From: DASPOJ01 sp049790315
Lineage (GTDB): Bacteria; Acidobacteriota; Terriglobia; Acidiferrales; UBA7541
Reading direction: 5' to 3'
Assembly: GCA_049790315.1 (NCBI GenBank)
Contig: JBAQYV010000200.1
Span: 41,108-105,107, forward strand
Length of the DNA stretch: 64,000 bases
A model generated the notes under the pieces. That model was not told the origin of the DNA and did no database searches. It worked only from the letters and a program-made list of their open reading frames with translations. The translations under genes were made by a program, and so were the position numbers. Numbering within the stretch: the stretch's first letter is position 1; every line of letters begins with the position of its first letter. This document shows positions 53,101 through 62,090 of this stretch, piece after piece.

Positions 53101-53369
53101 GTCATCTGGCCATTCGCCGTCGCATTCACGGAATACATGTAATTCATGTTGTCCACGCCGCTCATCGTCTCCTCGATGGGCGTGGCAACCGACTGCGCGA
53201 GAGTGTTCGCGTCCGCGCCGACGAACGTGGCTTGTATCTTCGCTTCGGGAGGAACGATGTTGGGGAACTGCGCGACCGGGAGCTGGGCAATCGAGATGGC
53301 CCCGATAATGACCGTCAAGATCGCAATCACCATCGCGACAATCGGGCGATTGATGAAAAACTTGGACAT
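50169..53369 (-). CDS. RND multidrug efflux permease (HAE1/AcrB family)
   Basis: This is a 1066-residue inner-membrane proton/drug antiporter. The opening MSKFFINRPIVAMVIAILTV, twelve membrane helices, two large periplasmic loops and the proton-relay aspartates in GLVVDDAIVVVE are all standard. The C-terminus GTTVIGGMLAASAIGIFFIP is also characteristic. It belongs to the hydrophobic/amphiphilic efflux group rather than heavy-metal pumps. It is third in tetR-MFP-RND-OMP, 3 nt after the adaptor gene. Confidence 0.96.
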   Translation of the reverse strand: MSKFFINRPIVAMVIAILTVIIGAISIAQLPVAQFPNIVPPEAKIQATFVGADANTLAQSVATPIEETMSGVDNMNYMYSVNATANGQMTMIVDFGVQTDPNTDLILTQMRETQAAAQLPSTVAQYGVTVQKSTSAPLMLVALYSPNGTYDAQFLANYGYINLGDPITRVPGIANVQIFGAGQYAMRIWLKPDLLAKLGMTVSDVVNAVQSQNTVNPAGQIGSEPAPAGQEFTYSVRAQGRLATPEEFGNVIVRENPDGGVVRVKDVARIELGVQSYTLKGRLNGKPSAILAIYQLPGSNAVNDAKAVRTLMASLKDRFPADMDYVVSLDQTKAVTEGIREILLTLIIALVLVILVVYLFLQGWRATLIPLLAVPVSLVGTFAFFPLFGFSINTLSMFGLVLAIGLVVDDAIVVVESVERHIEEGKTPKDAALKAMEEISGPVIGIALVLSAVFVPTAFIPGITGRLYQQFAVTIAISVIISAFNALSLSPALAALLLKPKKPSKGPLRKFFDWFNRAFGRVTDDYVRGSAALIRKSGIAVIALLLFGVVAIFFGEKLPSGFLPDEDQGYAYVNLQLPVAASLQRTDQAARDVENVLMKTPGVQYTTSVIGFSLLSYVQTSYNAFFFVTLKPWTDRKQQAEQFQAIKQSLNQELGKLPQGSAFSFSPPAIPGVGTSGGFTFVLEDRGGNDIPYLAANVDKFLAAASKRPEIAGITSSLLPSVPQEFVDVDRDKVLKQGVPISDVYTTLQTYMGGLFVNYFNSFGRQWQVYLEAEGNYRTNAQDAGQFYVRNNTGAMVPLSALTKFEPRLGPEFIMHYNEYPSAQINGSAAPGYSSNQAMAALEQVFAQTMPHDMGYDYMGMSFQQKQAQKGISATTIFGVSILFVFLILAALYESWSLPFSVLLSTPVAIFGAFGVLLLRRLFTQAFYPAYMVDMENDVYSQIGLVMLIGLAAKNAILIVEFAKDEYEQGKPLVDAALGGARLRLRPILMTSLAFILGCVPLWFASGAGSVARQVMGTTVIGGMLAASAIGIFFIPAIFYFVEKLSGGTPHAAAESPAGALPQEGD

Positions 53370-53372
53370 GGC

Positions 53373-54527
53373 TCAGTTGCCCCCGCCAGCAGGGTTGTAG
53401 GGAACAGGCGTGACGGCGCTTCCGTCTTTGACCTTTTGCGTGCCTTCCGCTACGACGCGGTCTCCTGCATTTAAGCCCTTGTTGATGATCCACATCGTGT
53501 CCACGCGCTCGCCTACGTCGACGTTACGAATGGCGATCTTGTTGTCGGGTCCCACCACCGCGACTTGGTACGATCCCTGCAATTCGGTTACGGCGCGCTG
53601 CGGAATCAGCAGTGCGCCCTTCTGGATTCGCGTTACGGCGCGCACCCTGCCGTATTGCCCCGGGCGCAGGATATTGCCTGGATTCGGAAATGCTCCCGCG
53701 ATTCTGATGGTTCCGGTCTGTTGATCCAATTGGCGGTCGGCAAAAAGTATTGTGCCGCTGTGAGCGTAGGTGGTGCCATTAGAGAGGATTAACTGTAGCG
53801 GGATCGGCGAAGTCTTCGACAGCAGGTTCACCGTATCGGGGCTGATCTTGCCGGCGATCTGAAGGTACTCGTCTCCGCTGATTGGGAAATACGCCTTGAT
53901 GGGATTCACCTGAGAGATTCCCGTGAGCACGGTTGTTGGAGTGACGAGGTTACCCACTTGGACTTGCGCGATGCCCGCAATTCCGCTGATCAGGGAGCGG
54001 ACTTTTGTAAATCCCAGATTTAGCGCGGCCTGTTCGACGGCGGCTTGGGCTGCTTCGACGCCAGCTTTTCCTGCCAGTTGTGTTTGCGTGTCCGTGTCGA
54101 GCTGGCTTTGTGGAATCGCGCTCGCCTGCGCTTCGGGAATGTCGCGCTTTACGTTGAGCGTGGCGTTGCCGAGCTGCGCCTCCGCCTGGGCGAGCTGTGC
54201 TTTTGCTTGATCGAGAACCGCCTGGAACGGACGAGGATCGATCTCAAAGAGCACATCGTCCTTGTGCACAAAAGACCCTTCACGATAATCCTGCTTGATC
54301 AGGTAACCGGTAACCTGCGGTTGTATTTGCGCATTCACGTACCCATCTAGGGTGGCCACCCATTCGCTGGAGATGCTGACGTCTTTTTGGACCACGCTTG
54401 TGACTTCAACCTCCGCGGGCCGAGGTGGTTGCGCTGTTTTTCGGCTGCATCCGGCGCAGAAAAGGAAACCAGAGGTACTGAATAGAAGAGCGCTCCATGT
54501 CAAAAAGCCAGTGTTCGTGCGGTTCAA
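53373..54527 (-). CDS. RND periplasmic adaptor lipoprotein (AcrA family)
   Basis: This 384-residue membrane-fusion protein has a lipobox FCAGC27. The barrel-sandwich domain (GYLIKQDYREGSFVHKDDVL), an alpha-hairpin (KAQLAQAEAQLGNATLNVKR) and the beta-barrel/proximal domains are recognisable. Translation begins at TTG 54527 with GGAG about 7 nt upstream. It bridges the permease and outer-membrane channel encoded downstream. Confidence 0.95.
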   Translation of the reverse strand: MNRTNTGFLTWSALLFSTSGFLFCAGCSRKTAQPPRPAEVEVTSVVQKDVSISSEWVATLDGYVNAQIQPQVTGYLIKQDYREGSFVHKDDVLFEIDPRPFQAVLDQAKAQLAQAEAQLGNATLNVKRDIPEAQASAIPQSQLDTDTQTQLAGKAGVEAAQAAVEQAALNLGFTKVRSLISGIAGIAQVQVGNLVTPTTVLTGISQVNPIKAYFPISGDEYLQIAGKISPDTVNLLSKTSPIPLQLILSNGTTYAHSGTILFADRQLDQQTGTIRIAGAFPNPGNILRPGQYGRVRAVTRIQKGALLIPQRAVTELQGSYQVAVVGPDNKIAIRNVDVGERVDTMWIINKGLNAGDRVVAEGTQKVKDGSAVTPVPYNPAGGGN

Positions 54528-54599
54528 TCCGTTCTCCTCTCTGCACTGATGTTACCCATGATGCGAATGTTATGTTTGGCCTGGCGCTGATCCGAATTC

Positions 54600-55214
54600 T
54601 CAACACTTCAATTTGAGCGTCAGGTAGCCGGTCAAAACGGATTTGAATTCTTCGATCATCGCGAACTTCTCGCCGGGGTCGGTCTGCGCGTACAACGTCA
54701 ACAGCGCCCGGCTGACCTGTTGCACAACGGATGCGACGCGTAGCGCCATAGCTCTGGACATCCGAGGCTTGTGCGCCATCAGCACCGTGGCAATTCGCAC
54801 GCGAATCAGCTCTCGCCGTGCCGGAGTGTGGGCCGTCGGAGGAACGTCCAAAAGCGCGAGCAAGGCGGGATGGCTCTTGACGAGTTCTATCTGCATGCTC
54901 GCCAGCCGGCCCGCAAGATGCCCGGCGCTCAAAGCCGCCGCCTTGCGGGCTAGAACCGTCCAGGATTGTTCGATGTCCTTGACATACTGAGCGCGTAACG
55001 CCTCGGCAACCGACGGCTTATTGGGGAAAAATTGATAGAGCGAGCCAATCGACGAGCGCGCGCGTTTGGCGATCGCGCTCATCGTCGTCCGCTCATATCC
55101 CATCTCAGCGACCACGGATGCCGCCGCGCGCAAAAAACCTGCCACGCGCCGCTGTCCCCGTTCCTGTTGCGGTATCCGCCGTGGCGCCGTGGACGAATAT
55201 GAGGGCATCCTCAC
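54600..55214 (-). CDS. TetR-family regulator of the efflux operon
   Basis: This is a 204-residue repressor. The N-terminal helix-turn-helix includes RRVAGFLRAAASVVAEMGYE, TTMSAIAKRARSSIGSLYQF and FPNKPSVAEAL. The C-terminal ligand domain is helical. It lies 72 nt upstream of the adaptor gene on the same strand, the common local-repressor arrangement. Near the ATG, ATGAGGCGATGCTCACATCT with GCTACAATGTGAGGATGC could be an autoregulatory site, but I cannot define an operator. Confidence 0.88.
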   Translation of the reverse strand: MRMPSYSSTAPRRIPQQERGQRRVAGFLRAAASVVAEMGYERTTMSAIAKRARSSIGSLYQFFPNKPSVAEALRAQYVKDIEQSWTVLARKAAALSAGHLAGRLASMQIELVKSHPALLALLDVPPTAHTPARRELIRVRIATVLMAHKPRMSRAMALRVASVVQQVSRALLTLYAQTDPGEKFAMIEEFKSVLTGYLTLKLKC

Positions 55215-55469
55215 ATTGTAGCAGATGTGAGCATCGCCTCATATCTCCAGGCGGGGTTTTGACTCCGGCATGAGCCCATGGCAACGAATGCGTATTGCGA
55301 TCAAGGCCGTAAAGGCCGCGAGCGGACGTACACAATCAAGATCGAGCGGCGTCGGTCGTTCCATCAGCCTGAATGCGAGATGGGGCAAGACCGCCGGCCT
55401 CGGCGCCGTTGTGTCCACCGGTCCGCTCGTTCGCTACGGACCAGCCTTACGCTCGAGCTGTTCGGAGAA

Positions 55470-55824
55470 TGGTGGAGGCGGGGGGAGTCGAACCCCCGTC
55501 CGAAAAGCGCTACGGCCCGAAGACTACATGCTTAGCGCGTTCGATTGGTTTCGCCGGCGGCGGTTGGAGCGCGCAAGAAACGCCACCGGCTAGTCCGATT
55601 GGTCTCGCCGTTACGTCACGGACCGAGGCGCAACGGCCAGCCTGCTAAATGACGCCTCGTTCAAGCCCGCAGACACTGCTTGAGGAGACGGGCTACGCTA
55701 GGTTTGTCTAGGCAGCCAAAGCCAACTCAGTGTTGGCAGTTCTAGTTTTTCACCCGATAACGGACAGGTGACGCCCGGCATGCCTTCGGGTCGCGACAGC
55801 TTCCGTCGAAACCGTGTCGCCCCC
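55470..55824 (-). ncRNA. ssrA: Transfer-messenger RNA
   Basis: This is a 355-nt tmRNA for ribosome rescue. The 5' end GGGGGCGACACGGTTTCGAC (from 55824) is canonical. It pairs with the 3' acceptor CGCCTCC, followed by ACCA ending at 55470. The T arm GGGGGTTCGACTCCCCC is intact. The tag reading frame GCC-AAC-ACT-GAG-TTG-GCT-TTG-GCT-GCC-TAG encodes ANTELALAA, ending in the LAA proteolysis signal. Confidence 0.97.
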
Positions 55825-55888
55825 ATAATTACAATTCTAACACCATATCCGCTCAGAGCGCGGCGTGTCGAACGTGACCGCTCGCCCG

Positions 55889-56062
55889 CTATCCCTGCGG
55901 ATCCCTTTGCCGCGTGGCCTTAACTCCAGACAATATTCCCAGCCCCACCAGCACGATCGCGAGCACTGCGATCCAGTGCGCCGGCACATGCATCAAGTGT
56001 GCGGCATAAATCAGGCCGATGATCACGATCGCATATCCGATTGCGTAGAGTCCGAATGACAT
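55889..56062 (-). CDS. Small membrane protein (57 aa)
   Basis: This short gene encodes MSFGLYAIGYAIVIIGLIYA, then HLMHVPAHWIAVLAIVLVGL and a polar tail ending RQRDPQG. Two hydrophobic helices are joined by a His/Pro turn. AAGGAAG lies 5 nt before the ATG. No family is assigned; similar two-helix proteins of unknown role are common. Confidence 0.65.
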   Translation of the reverse strand: MSFGLYAIGYAIVIIGLIYAAHLMHVPAHWIAVLAIVLVGLGILSGVKATRQRDPQG

Positions 56063-56435
56063 GGCGTCTTCCTTTTCTTCCGAATCCTCGCAATCGCCCT
56101 TCCTTGATTGCGGAATTGCGGCCGCTATCGCTACACCATCAGGGACACCTAGTAGATGCCCCGCGCAGCGGAAGCGTGACGAAGGATTCGCGACCGTGTG
56201 CTCGCCTACTTTTCGATCTCAGACCTGGTTTCGGCGGCAGCGCAAGGCAGCGTATCGTGCTCGTTCTTAGGCGCTATTGCCCTTGCGGTTTCTGCGTTGG
56301 GCGCGCCCGGAATGACGCGTAAGAGATACCGTGCCAATCGAGGAAACGCGCCTCTGGCTTGTTATTGACAATACTTTTGCTCCATTCCGATAATTGATGC
56401 TGCACCTCTTTCCAGCTTGGGAGAACGTGTCGCTT
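56063..56435. other. Intergenic region
   Basis: About 373 bases separate the small membrane protein from the acidic protein, which are divergent. I see no repeat or gene here. Confidence 0.5.
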
Positions 56436-57887
56436 ATGATTCCGGCCGATCCTACAAACGTCGAACGCGCTGTCTCGCGCACACTACGAGATAGTCTCGA
56501 ACGCATGCAGCGCACCGCGAAGGAATTGGATCAGGCCGTAGCTGATTTTGTCGCGGCCTGCGCCAGCAACCGCCCCGCGAATGCCTTGCCCTCGATGATG
56601 CGCGCGCAAACGGCGTCGGCTTCGCTTGCGGCCACACTCGAAGTACTTTCACGTTTCGTGACTTCCGCGTTGCAGTCGCCGAATCGCGCCGCAATCGACC
56701 CGCTCGAGCTCGCCACGGTTGAAGTCGAAACGCGCGAGCACATTCACGCGCCGGAGCACGCCGGGCCGCGCGAGGAAAATGAAGCGCCGGGGATCGCGCT
56801 GTCGGCGGAGCCCGCGATGACAGCGGAGTCCGTCGCCGGAACGCCCGAAATTTCCGATTGGCCCACGGCAGCCGAGCCGACCGAGTGGTCCGAGGCGCAC
56901 GAATCGCATGACTCCCCCGTGCGCGCCGAACCCTTTGAGTCTGAGCCGGAGCAATCCGAGATTCCGCCATCCGAAACGCAGTACGCTGAAGCGCAGCTAT
57001 CCACGGTAGAGAGCGAATCACTGGCGTTCGAACCGCCGCCCGATCCCGCCCTTGAACTGACGTCCGAAGCGCCGCTGTCGCCGGAAATTTCCGCGCACCC
57101 GGACGCGCTTGAGCCGCTTGCGGCGTTCTCCGCGCCCGAGCAGCGTGATGAGCCGCAACCAACCGCCCTCGCAGGCGAAGCTACGACGCGCGATTTAATC
57201 GGTAATGAGGAAACTGTCCCTCAAGAAGAAGTCGTGTCTCAAGAAGAAGTTGACACTCGCGAAGACGTCGTCCCTCAAAACGAAGTCGTCGCGCATGAGG
57301 AAATTCCGGCCGTCGAAGCTGTAAGCGACGGACCTTTCATCGACGAAACTCCAAGCTTCGAATCGGTCGTCGCAGACCAAGTTCCAAGCTACGACGCTTC
57401 CGCAGATGGCATTGTTGACGAGCCCGAATTCGCCACCGAGGCCGCGCAGGCAACCTTATCGGAAGAATCGAAGATCATAGAAGAGGCGATTGCGGGCGGC
57501 ATCGCGAAGATGTCCGCCCCGCACGCGGTGCCGCAGGAAGTCGCGCAATCGGAGCCCGCAAGCGAAGTCACGACGTTCGACATTTCGCTGCTTCCCGACG
57601 ATGAACGCGAATTGCATCGCCGCGCCAGCCGCGTGGCGAAGGTTTCGATGCAAGACATCAAGCTTCTGCAACCCCAGCAGGTCGCGATTGGCCGCGAGAA
57701 CAAAGACATCTGCATTCGCTTGCACGAAGAGATCGAAAGGGCGCATAAAGAATATGGCCGCCGGTTCAAGCCCATCATGAGCCATCCGGTGGATTACTTT
57801 TATGACTGGATGGTGGAAATTCTTGCCGCTGGCGATCCATCTGCGCTTGGAGAGTATCCGTACCAGACTCCGGCTCTGCGCCGCTAA
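56436..57887 (+). CDS. Large acidic low-complexity protein with conserved C-terminal region
   Basis: This 483-residue protein has a helical N-terminal part (about 1-85), a long Glu/Pro/Ala/Ser-rich middle (about 90-385) and a compact C-terminal part (about 390-483). The middle includes six-residue quasi-repeats of the V-P-Q-E-E-V type. The C-terminal part contains LLPDDERELHRRASRVAKVS, LHEEIERAHKEYGRRF and VDYFYDWMVEILAAGDP. Only the ends look folded. The lytic transglycosylase gene starts at or before its stop, so the two are probably co-translated. ATG at 56436 follows GGGAGAACG. Confidence 0.75.
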   Translation: MIPADPTNVERAVSRTLRDSLERMQRTAKELDQAVADFVAACASNRPANALPSMMRAQTASASLAATLEVLSRFVTSALQSPNRAAIDPLELATVEVETREHIHAPEHAGPREENEAPGIALSAEPAMTAESVAGTPEISDWPTAAEPTEWSEAHESHDSPVRAEPFESEPEQSEIPPSETQYAEAQLSTVESESLAFEPPPDPALELTSEAPLSPEISAHPDALEPLAAFSAPEQRDEPQPTALAGEATTRDLIGNEETVPQEEVVSQEEVDTREDVVPQNEVVAHEEIPAVEAVSDGPFIDETPSFESVVADQVPSYDASADGIVDEPEFATEAAQATLSEESKIIEEAIAGGIAKMSAPHAVPQEVAQSEPASEVTTFDISLLPDDERELHRRASRVAKVSMQDIKLLQPQQVAIGRENKDICIRLHEEIERAHKEYGRRFKPIMSHPVDYFYDWMVEILAAGDPSALGEYPYQTPALRR

Positions 57888-60213
57888 CGCACGTTTCGGA
57901 AGCGTGGCCGGGCTGTGCCTGGCCCTTGCGATTTCGGTTCTGCCGCTGGCCGCACATGCGCGCCAAAGCACGCCACATGCGCCGGCACGCACGTCCGCAA
58001 CACACGCCGCGCCGCACCGCACTCCCGCTTCTTCTACGTTATTGTCGGCTTCTACCGGAGCCGCTACTGATGCAACTCAACAACTGGCCGCGCTCGCTCG
58101 CACGCTGCACGATCATCCGTCGCCTGCCGACTACGACGCGCTTTCCCGCTTCGCCGGGAAGCACTCGAAGGACGCATTCGGGGCGCGTGCTGCTCTCGCG
58201 CTCGGCTACTACGACCTGAGCAATAATCACGCCGAGCAAGCCAACGTCTGGCTTGCCAAAGCCGCGAATGACGATGTCCTCCATGAGTACGTTGTTTACT
58301 GGCAGGCCCAAGCCGATCAAGCTGTCGGTAAATCTCGCGAAGCTCTCGATCTTCTTCAGGAGCTCCAGCGCAGCGCGCCAGACAGCGCCATCTCCGATCA
58401 AATTGTGCAGTCGCTCGCCGATGATGCCATCGGTGCAGGCGAGCCGTCCGTGGCCGTCGCGGCTCTCGATGCCTATCCGCATACCATGGACAAGCCGGCC
58501 ATGCTATTGCTGCGCGCGCAAGCCGAAGAAAAAGTAGCACAAGCAAACGCGCAGCAGCCGCTTCTCGCGGCGCGCGACTATCTCGATGTCTTCAATCGTT
58601 TTCCCATCAGCCCGGAAGCCGGCGCGGCAGGCGAACGAATCCCGTCGCTCCAGTTCGCGCTCGGCGCCGCGTTTCCCGCGCCGCCGCTTTCCGCGCAGTT
58701 TGCCCGCGCGGAATCGCTTTACCTCGCGCACCATTGGCGCGATGCGCGTTCGGCGTACCTTGATCTTTCGCTCAAGCTCGATGGTGCCGATCGCGAGCGC
58801 GCGCACCTGCGCGTTGCCGAATGCGACGTCGCATTGGGCGCCAGTCCCGACGCGCTTCGCTCGCTCACCCTCACTTCGCCCGAGCTTGACGCCGAACGCC
58901 TCTACGCGCTTTCGCAGAATCGCCGATCCGAGAAAGTCGAGAGCGAAATGTTGGCGTTCGTCGAACAACTCGCCACAGCTCATCCTTCAAGCACTTGGAC
59001 CGAGCAGGCCCTCTTCGCCACGGGCAATTATTATTGGGTGAATTTGGATCGCGATCGCGCCGCAACCTACTACCGGCGCGTAGCCACGGGTTTTCCCGGC
59101 GCGATTGACGCTGTCGCAGCTTCTTGGCGCGTCGCATGGACCGCCTACCTCGAACGCCGCCCCGACACCGCCTCTCTGCTCGAAGATTTCGCGCGCCACA
59201 ATCCCACATGCACCTACATTCCCGACGCGCTCTACTGGCTCGGCCGCACCTACGAGCGCACCGGCGATCAGGCGCGCGCGCGTAGCTACTATTTGGCCGC
59301 CGCTGGCCGCTTCCCGCAGAATTATTTCGGAGTGCTGGCTTCCGAGCGCACGCGTCCCGCGCCCGTCGGAATTGGCGACGCCCCCGTAAATCCGAGCGAT
59401 GTTCTCGCTCTGATTCCGGCGCCAGATCCACTTGCGCCCCTCGACGCTCCCGTACCGCCCGCCGCCGCCGCGCGCGTAGAGCGTGCCGAAGCGCTCCAAT
59501 CGATTGCTTTCGACGCCTCAGCCGCGCTCGAATATCGCGCTGCGTACATGGCCACCCATACCGGTCGGCTGTTGCTCGATGAAGCCGAAGCCGCGGATGC
59601 GGCCGGGCACTATGCCGAAGGCATGGTCGTCGCGCGGCTGCTGCTCACGCAGGTTGACGCGCGCCGCCTCGTCGACACCGATCTCGAGGCCTGGCGCGCC
59701 GCCTATCCCCTGCCTTACCGCGAGCCGCTCGAAGCGCAGTCCGCCGCGAACCATGTTGACCCCATGCTCGTCGCTGGACTCGCGCGCCAGGAATCCGCGT
59801 TTGACGCCGAAGCCACCTCGCGCACCGGCGCTATTGGCTTGATGCAAATCATGCCGCCCACCGGCCGCAAACTCGCGCGCGGATTGCACGTCGGCTACTC
59901 GCATGCGCGCTTGCATGATCCGGAGTACAATCTTGAGCTCGGCACGGCGTATTTGGCGAATTTGCTCTCCGCGTACGGTACGCCCGAGGCGGCCCTCGCG
60001 GCGTATAACGCAGGCGAGGATCGCGTCACAATGTGGACCACGGGTCAGAGTTATCAGGAAACGGCTGAATTCGTGGAATCCATTCCGTTCACCGAGACGC
60101 GCGAATACGTCCAAATCGTTTTGCGTAACGCGAATTTGTATCGCCAGATTTACGCCGCGCAAGACGCCGCGGCTGCGCACAACACCGGGCTCACACAGGA
60201 GACCACGCCTTGA
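57802..60213 (+). CDS. Soluble-type lytic murein transglycosylase (Slt70-like)
   Basis: This protein is up to 803 residues. A signal segment (about 35-52, ending AHA) is followed by a long alpha-solenoid of TPR-like helices (about 85-480), then a lysozyme-like catalytic domain (about 640-780). The catalytic glutamate is E664 in ARQESAFD, with GLMQIMPPT, YNLELGTAYLA and ALAAYNAGEDRV. The 57802 ATG overlaps the previous gene by 86 nt; TTG 57847 or GTG 57904 are alternative starts giving a more compact signal. It cleaves peptidoglycan to 1,6-anhydroMurNAc products. The aminotransferase start overlaps its stop. Confidence 0.9.
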   Translation: MTGWWKFLPLAIHLRLESIRTRLRLCAANARFGSVAGLCLALAISVLPLAAHARQSTPHAPARTSATHAAPHRTPASSTLLSASTGAATDATQQLAALARTLHDHPSPADYDALSRFAGKHSKDAFGARAALALGYYDLSNNHAEQANVWLAKAANDDVLHEYVVYWQAQADQAVGKSREALDLLQELQRSAPDSAISDQIVQSLADDAIGAGEPSVAVAALDAYPHTMDKPAMLLLRAQAEEKVAQANAQQPLLAARDYLDVFNRFPISPEAGAAGERIPSLQFALGAAFPAPPLSAQFARAESLYLAHHWRDARSAYLDLSLKLDGADRERAHLRVAECDVALGASPDALRSLTLTSPELDAERLYALSQNRRSEKVESEMLAFVEQLATAHPSSTWTEQALFATGNYYWVNLDRDRAATYYRRVATGFPGAIDAVAASWRVAWTAYLERRPDTASLLEDFARHNPTCTYIPDALYWLGRTYERTGDQARARSYYLAAAGRFPQNYFGVLASERTRPAPVGIGDAPVNPSDVLALIPAPDPLAPLDAPVPPAAAARVERAEALQSIAFDASAALEYRAAYMATHTGRLLLDEAEAADAAGHYAEGMVVARLLLTQVDARRLVDTDLEAWRAAYPLPYREPLEAQSAANHVDPMLVAGLARQESAFDAEATSRTGAIGLMQIMPPTGRKLARGLHVGYSHARLHDPEYNLELGTAYLANLLSAYGTPEAALAAYNAGEDRVTMWTTGQSYQETAEFVESIPFTETREYVQIVLRNANLYRQIYAAQDAAAAHNTGLTQETTP

Positions 60214-61445
60214 CACCCCAGGATTCAGCGCCGCGCCACGTCGCGGCGCTCGATTCAAAGCTTGCCACTGAAGTTGCCTCCGCCGCACGCAGCGCGCTTT
60301 CCGTTAGGGCTGCGCGATTCACTGAATCCGTGATTCGAGAAATGACGCGCCTCGCCTTGAAACACGGCGCCGTGAACCTTTCCCAGGGCTATCCCGATTT
60401 CGCCGCGCCGATTGAGATCAAAGAGGCTGCCCGCCAGGCAATCTCTCAGGACTTCAACCAGTACGCCATCACTTGGGGCTCAAAATCTCTGCGCAACGCC
60501 ATCGCCAAAAAGTTTGCGCGCACCCAAGGCGTCAGTGTCGATCCCGAACGCGAAGTCACCGTCTGCTGCGGCGCCACCGAAGCCATGATGGCCGCCATGA
60601 TGGCCGTGATTAATCCCGGCGACGAGATCGTAATCTTCGAGCCGTTCTACGAAAATTACGGCCCCGACACGATTCTCTCCGGCGCCGCGCCGCGTTTTGT
60701 TCGCCTTCAGCCGCCCGATTGGACATTCGATCCCGCCGAACTCGCAGCCGCCTTCGGGCCGCGCACGAAAGCGATCATTCTGAACACGCCGAACAATCCC
60801 ACCGGCAAAGTTTTTTCGCGCGCCGAACTTGAATGCATTCGCGATCTCTGCGTGCGCTGGAATGCCTTCGCCATCACCGACGAGATTTACGAGCACATCC
60901 TCTACGACGGCACTCAACACATTTCAATTGCGTCGCTCGATGGCATGCGCGATCGCTCGATCACCATCAATAGCTTGTCGAAAACTTACAGCGTCACCGG
61001 CTGGCGCGTCGGCTGGGCCATCGCCTCGCCCGAGACTTCCGTCGCCATCCGCAAGGTCCACGATTTTCTGACCGTCGGTGCTGCGGCTCCGCTGCAGGAA
61101 GCCGGCGCCATGGCCATCGGCATGCCCGACTCGTACTACGATCACATGGCCGGCGAATATCTCAGCCGCCGCAATCGCATGCTCGAAATTCTCACCAAAG
61201 CCGGCTTTCTGTGCTTCAAGCCCGCTGGCGCGTACTACATCATGACCGACATCTCGCGTTTCGGTTTCCGCAACGATGTCGAATTCGCGAAGCACCTCGT
61301 GGAAAAAATCGGCGTCGCCGTTGTCCCTGGTTCCAGCTTTTACAACGATCCCGTGGACGGTGCGCGCCAGGTGCGTTTCACGTTCTGCAAGAAGGAAGCC
61401 ACGCTGGAAGCCGCGGCCACGCGCCTTGCGAAACTCACCGCGTAG
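60210..61445 (+). CDS. Class I/II PLP-dependent aminotransferase
   Basis: This is a 411-residue fold-type I aminotransferase. It has LSQGYPDF at 57-64, NTPNNPTGK at 192-200, D224 and Y227 contacting PLP, the Schiff-base lysine K258 in NSLSKTYSVTGWR, and a C-terminal arginine in ARQVRFTF. The sequence resembles methionine/aromatic or kynurenine-type aminotransferases. TTG at 60210 overlaps the transglycosylase stop (TTGA), with AGGAG upstream. Confidence 0.92.
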   Translation: MTPQDSAPRHVAALDSKLATEVASAARSALSVRAARFTESVIREMTRLALKHGAVNLSQGYPDFAAPIEIKEAARQAISQDFNQYAITWGSKSLRNAIAKKFARTQGVSVDPEREVTVCCGATEAMMAAMMAVINPGDEIVIFEPFYENYGPDTILSGAAPRFVRLQPPDWTFDPAELAAAFGPRTKAIILNTPNNPTGKVFSRAELECIRDLCVRWNAFAITDEIYEHILYDGTQHISIASLDGMRDRSITINSLSKTYSVTGWRVGWAIASPETSVAIRKVHDFLTVGAAAPLQEAGAMAIGMPDSYYDHMAGEYLSRRNRMLEILTKAGFLCFKPAGAYYIMTDISRFGFRNDVEFAKHLVEKIGVAVVPGSSFYNDPVDGARQVRFTFCKKEATLEAAATRLAKLTA

Positions 61446-61571
61446 CCACGCTGCGCGAATAATTTGCATTGCTCCACTCCGCCACCGCACCCGCGCCACC
61501 TGTGTTAAGATTCGCATCGGCGATTCCCTGAAATTGTCCACGACGATCGATACGAACACGGAGAACACCGA

Positions 61572-61979
61572 ATGCCCATGGATTTCGATTTAATTCCCCC
61601 CGCCACGCGCCTGGAGGCCAATGGAAAAGCCGCCGCCGTGGACGTTCGCGCCAGCCAAACGCGAATTTTCTTCTTGGTGATGGAAATTACCGATCAGGTC
61701 GAGCAGGAATCCGTTGACGTCTCAATCGAAGGCTCAGCCGACGGCGAAGCCTGGACCCCGCAGCCAATCCTAAAATTGCCGCAGCGCTTTTATCGCGGAC
61801 AAACCCGCGCCGTCCTCGATCTAACCACATGGCAGGAAGTAAATTTCATTCGCGCCGCGTGGGACCTAAACCGCTGGGGCCGCGTCGATCCCCGCCCCAT
61901 GTTCGCGCTTGGTTTGCATGCCAACGAAATGCCGGCCATGACGGGCCATCCAAAGCGCGCCGTCGTTGTAGCTCAATAA
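61572..61979 (+). CDS. Conserved hypothetical protein
   Basis: This is a 135-residue soluble protein, mostly beta-strand, with SVDVSIEGSADGEAW and LKLPQRFYRGQTRAVLDLTT. The pattern resembles a small carbohydrate-binding-like beta sandwich, but I do not assign a family. GGAGAACACCGA precedes the ATG; a second ATG lies two codons later. Confidence 0.65.
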   Translation: MPMDFDLIPPATRLEANGKAAAVDVRASQTRIFFLVMEITDQVEQESVDVSIEGSADGEAWTPQPILKLPQRFYRGQTRAVLDLTTWQEVNFIRAAWDLNRWGRVDPRPMFALGLHANEMPAMTGHPKRAVVVAQ

Positions 61980-62013
61980 AAACCGCTATTGCTTAGTCGC
62001 AAAAATCTCGAAA

Positions 62014-62040
62014 ATGTTTCGCGAAGCATCGCAAATTTTT
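62014..62040. terminator. Candidate bidirectional terminator
   Basis: ATGTTTCGCGAAGCAT (one mismatch) forms a short stem between convergent genes. It is preceded by AAAA and followed by a T-run, so it could serve either direction. Confidence 0.35.
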
Positions 62041-62090
62041 AGCCCAACTCTGCCCCATGCATCCCGAAGCCCAGCCGTCTGCCTCGCACC

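Noticed and set aside
55270..55593. Plus-strand frames over the ssrA region
   Set aside because: They lie mostly on the antisense of the tmRNA and show no protein family.
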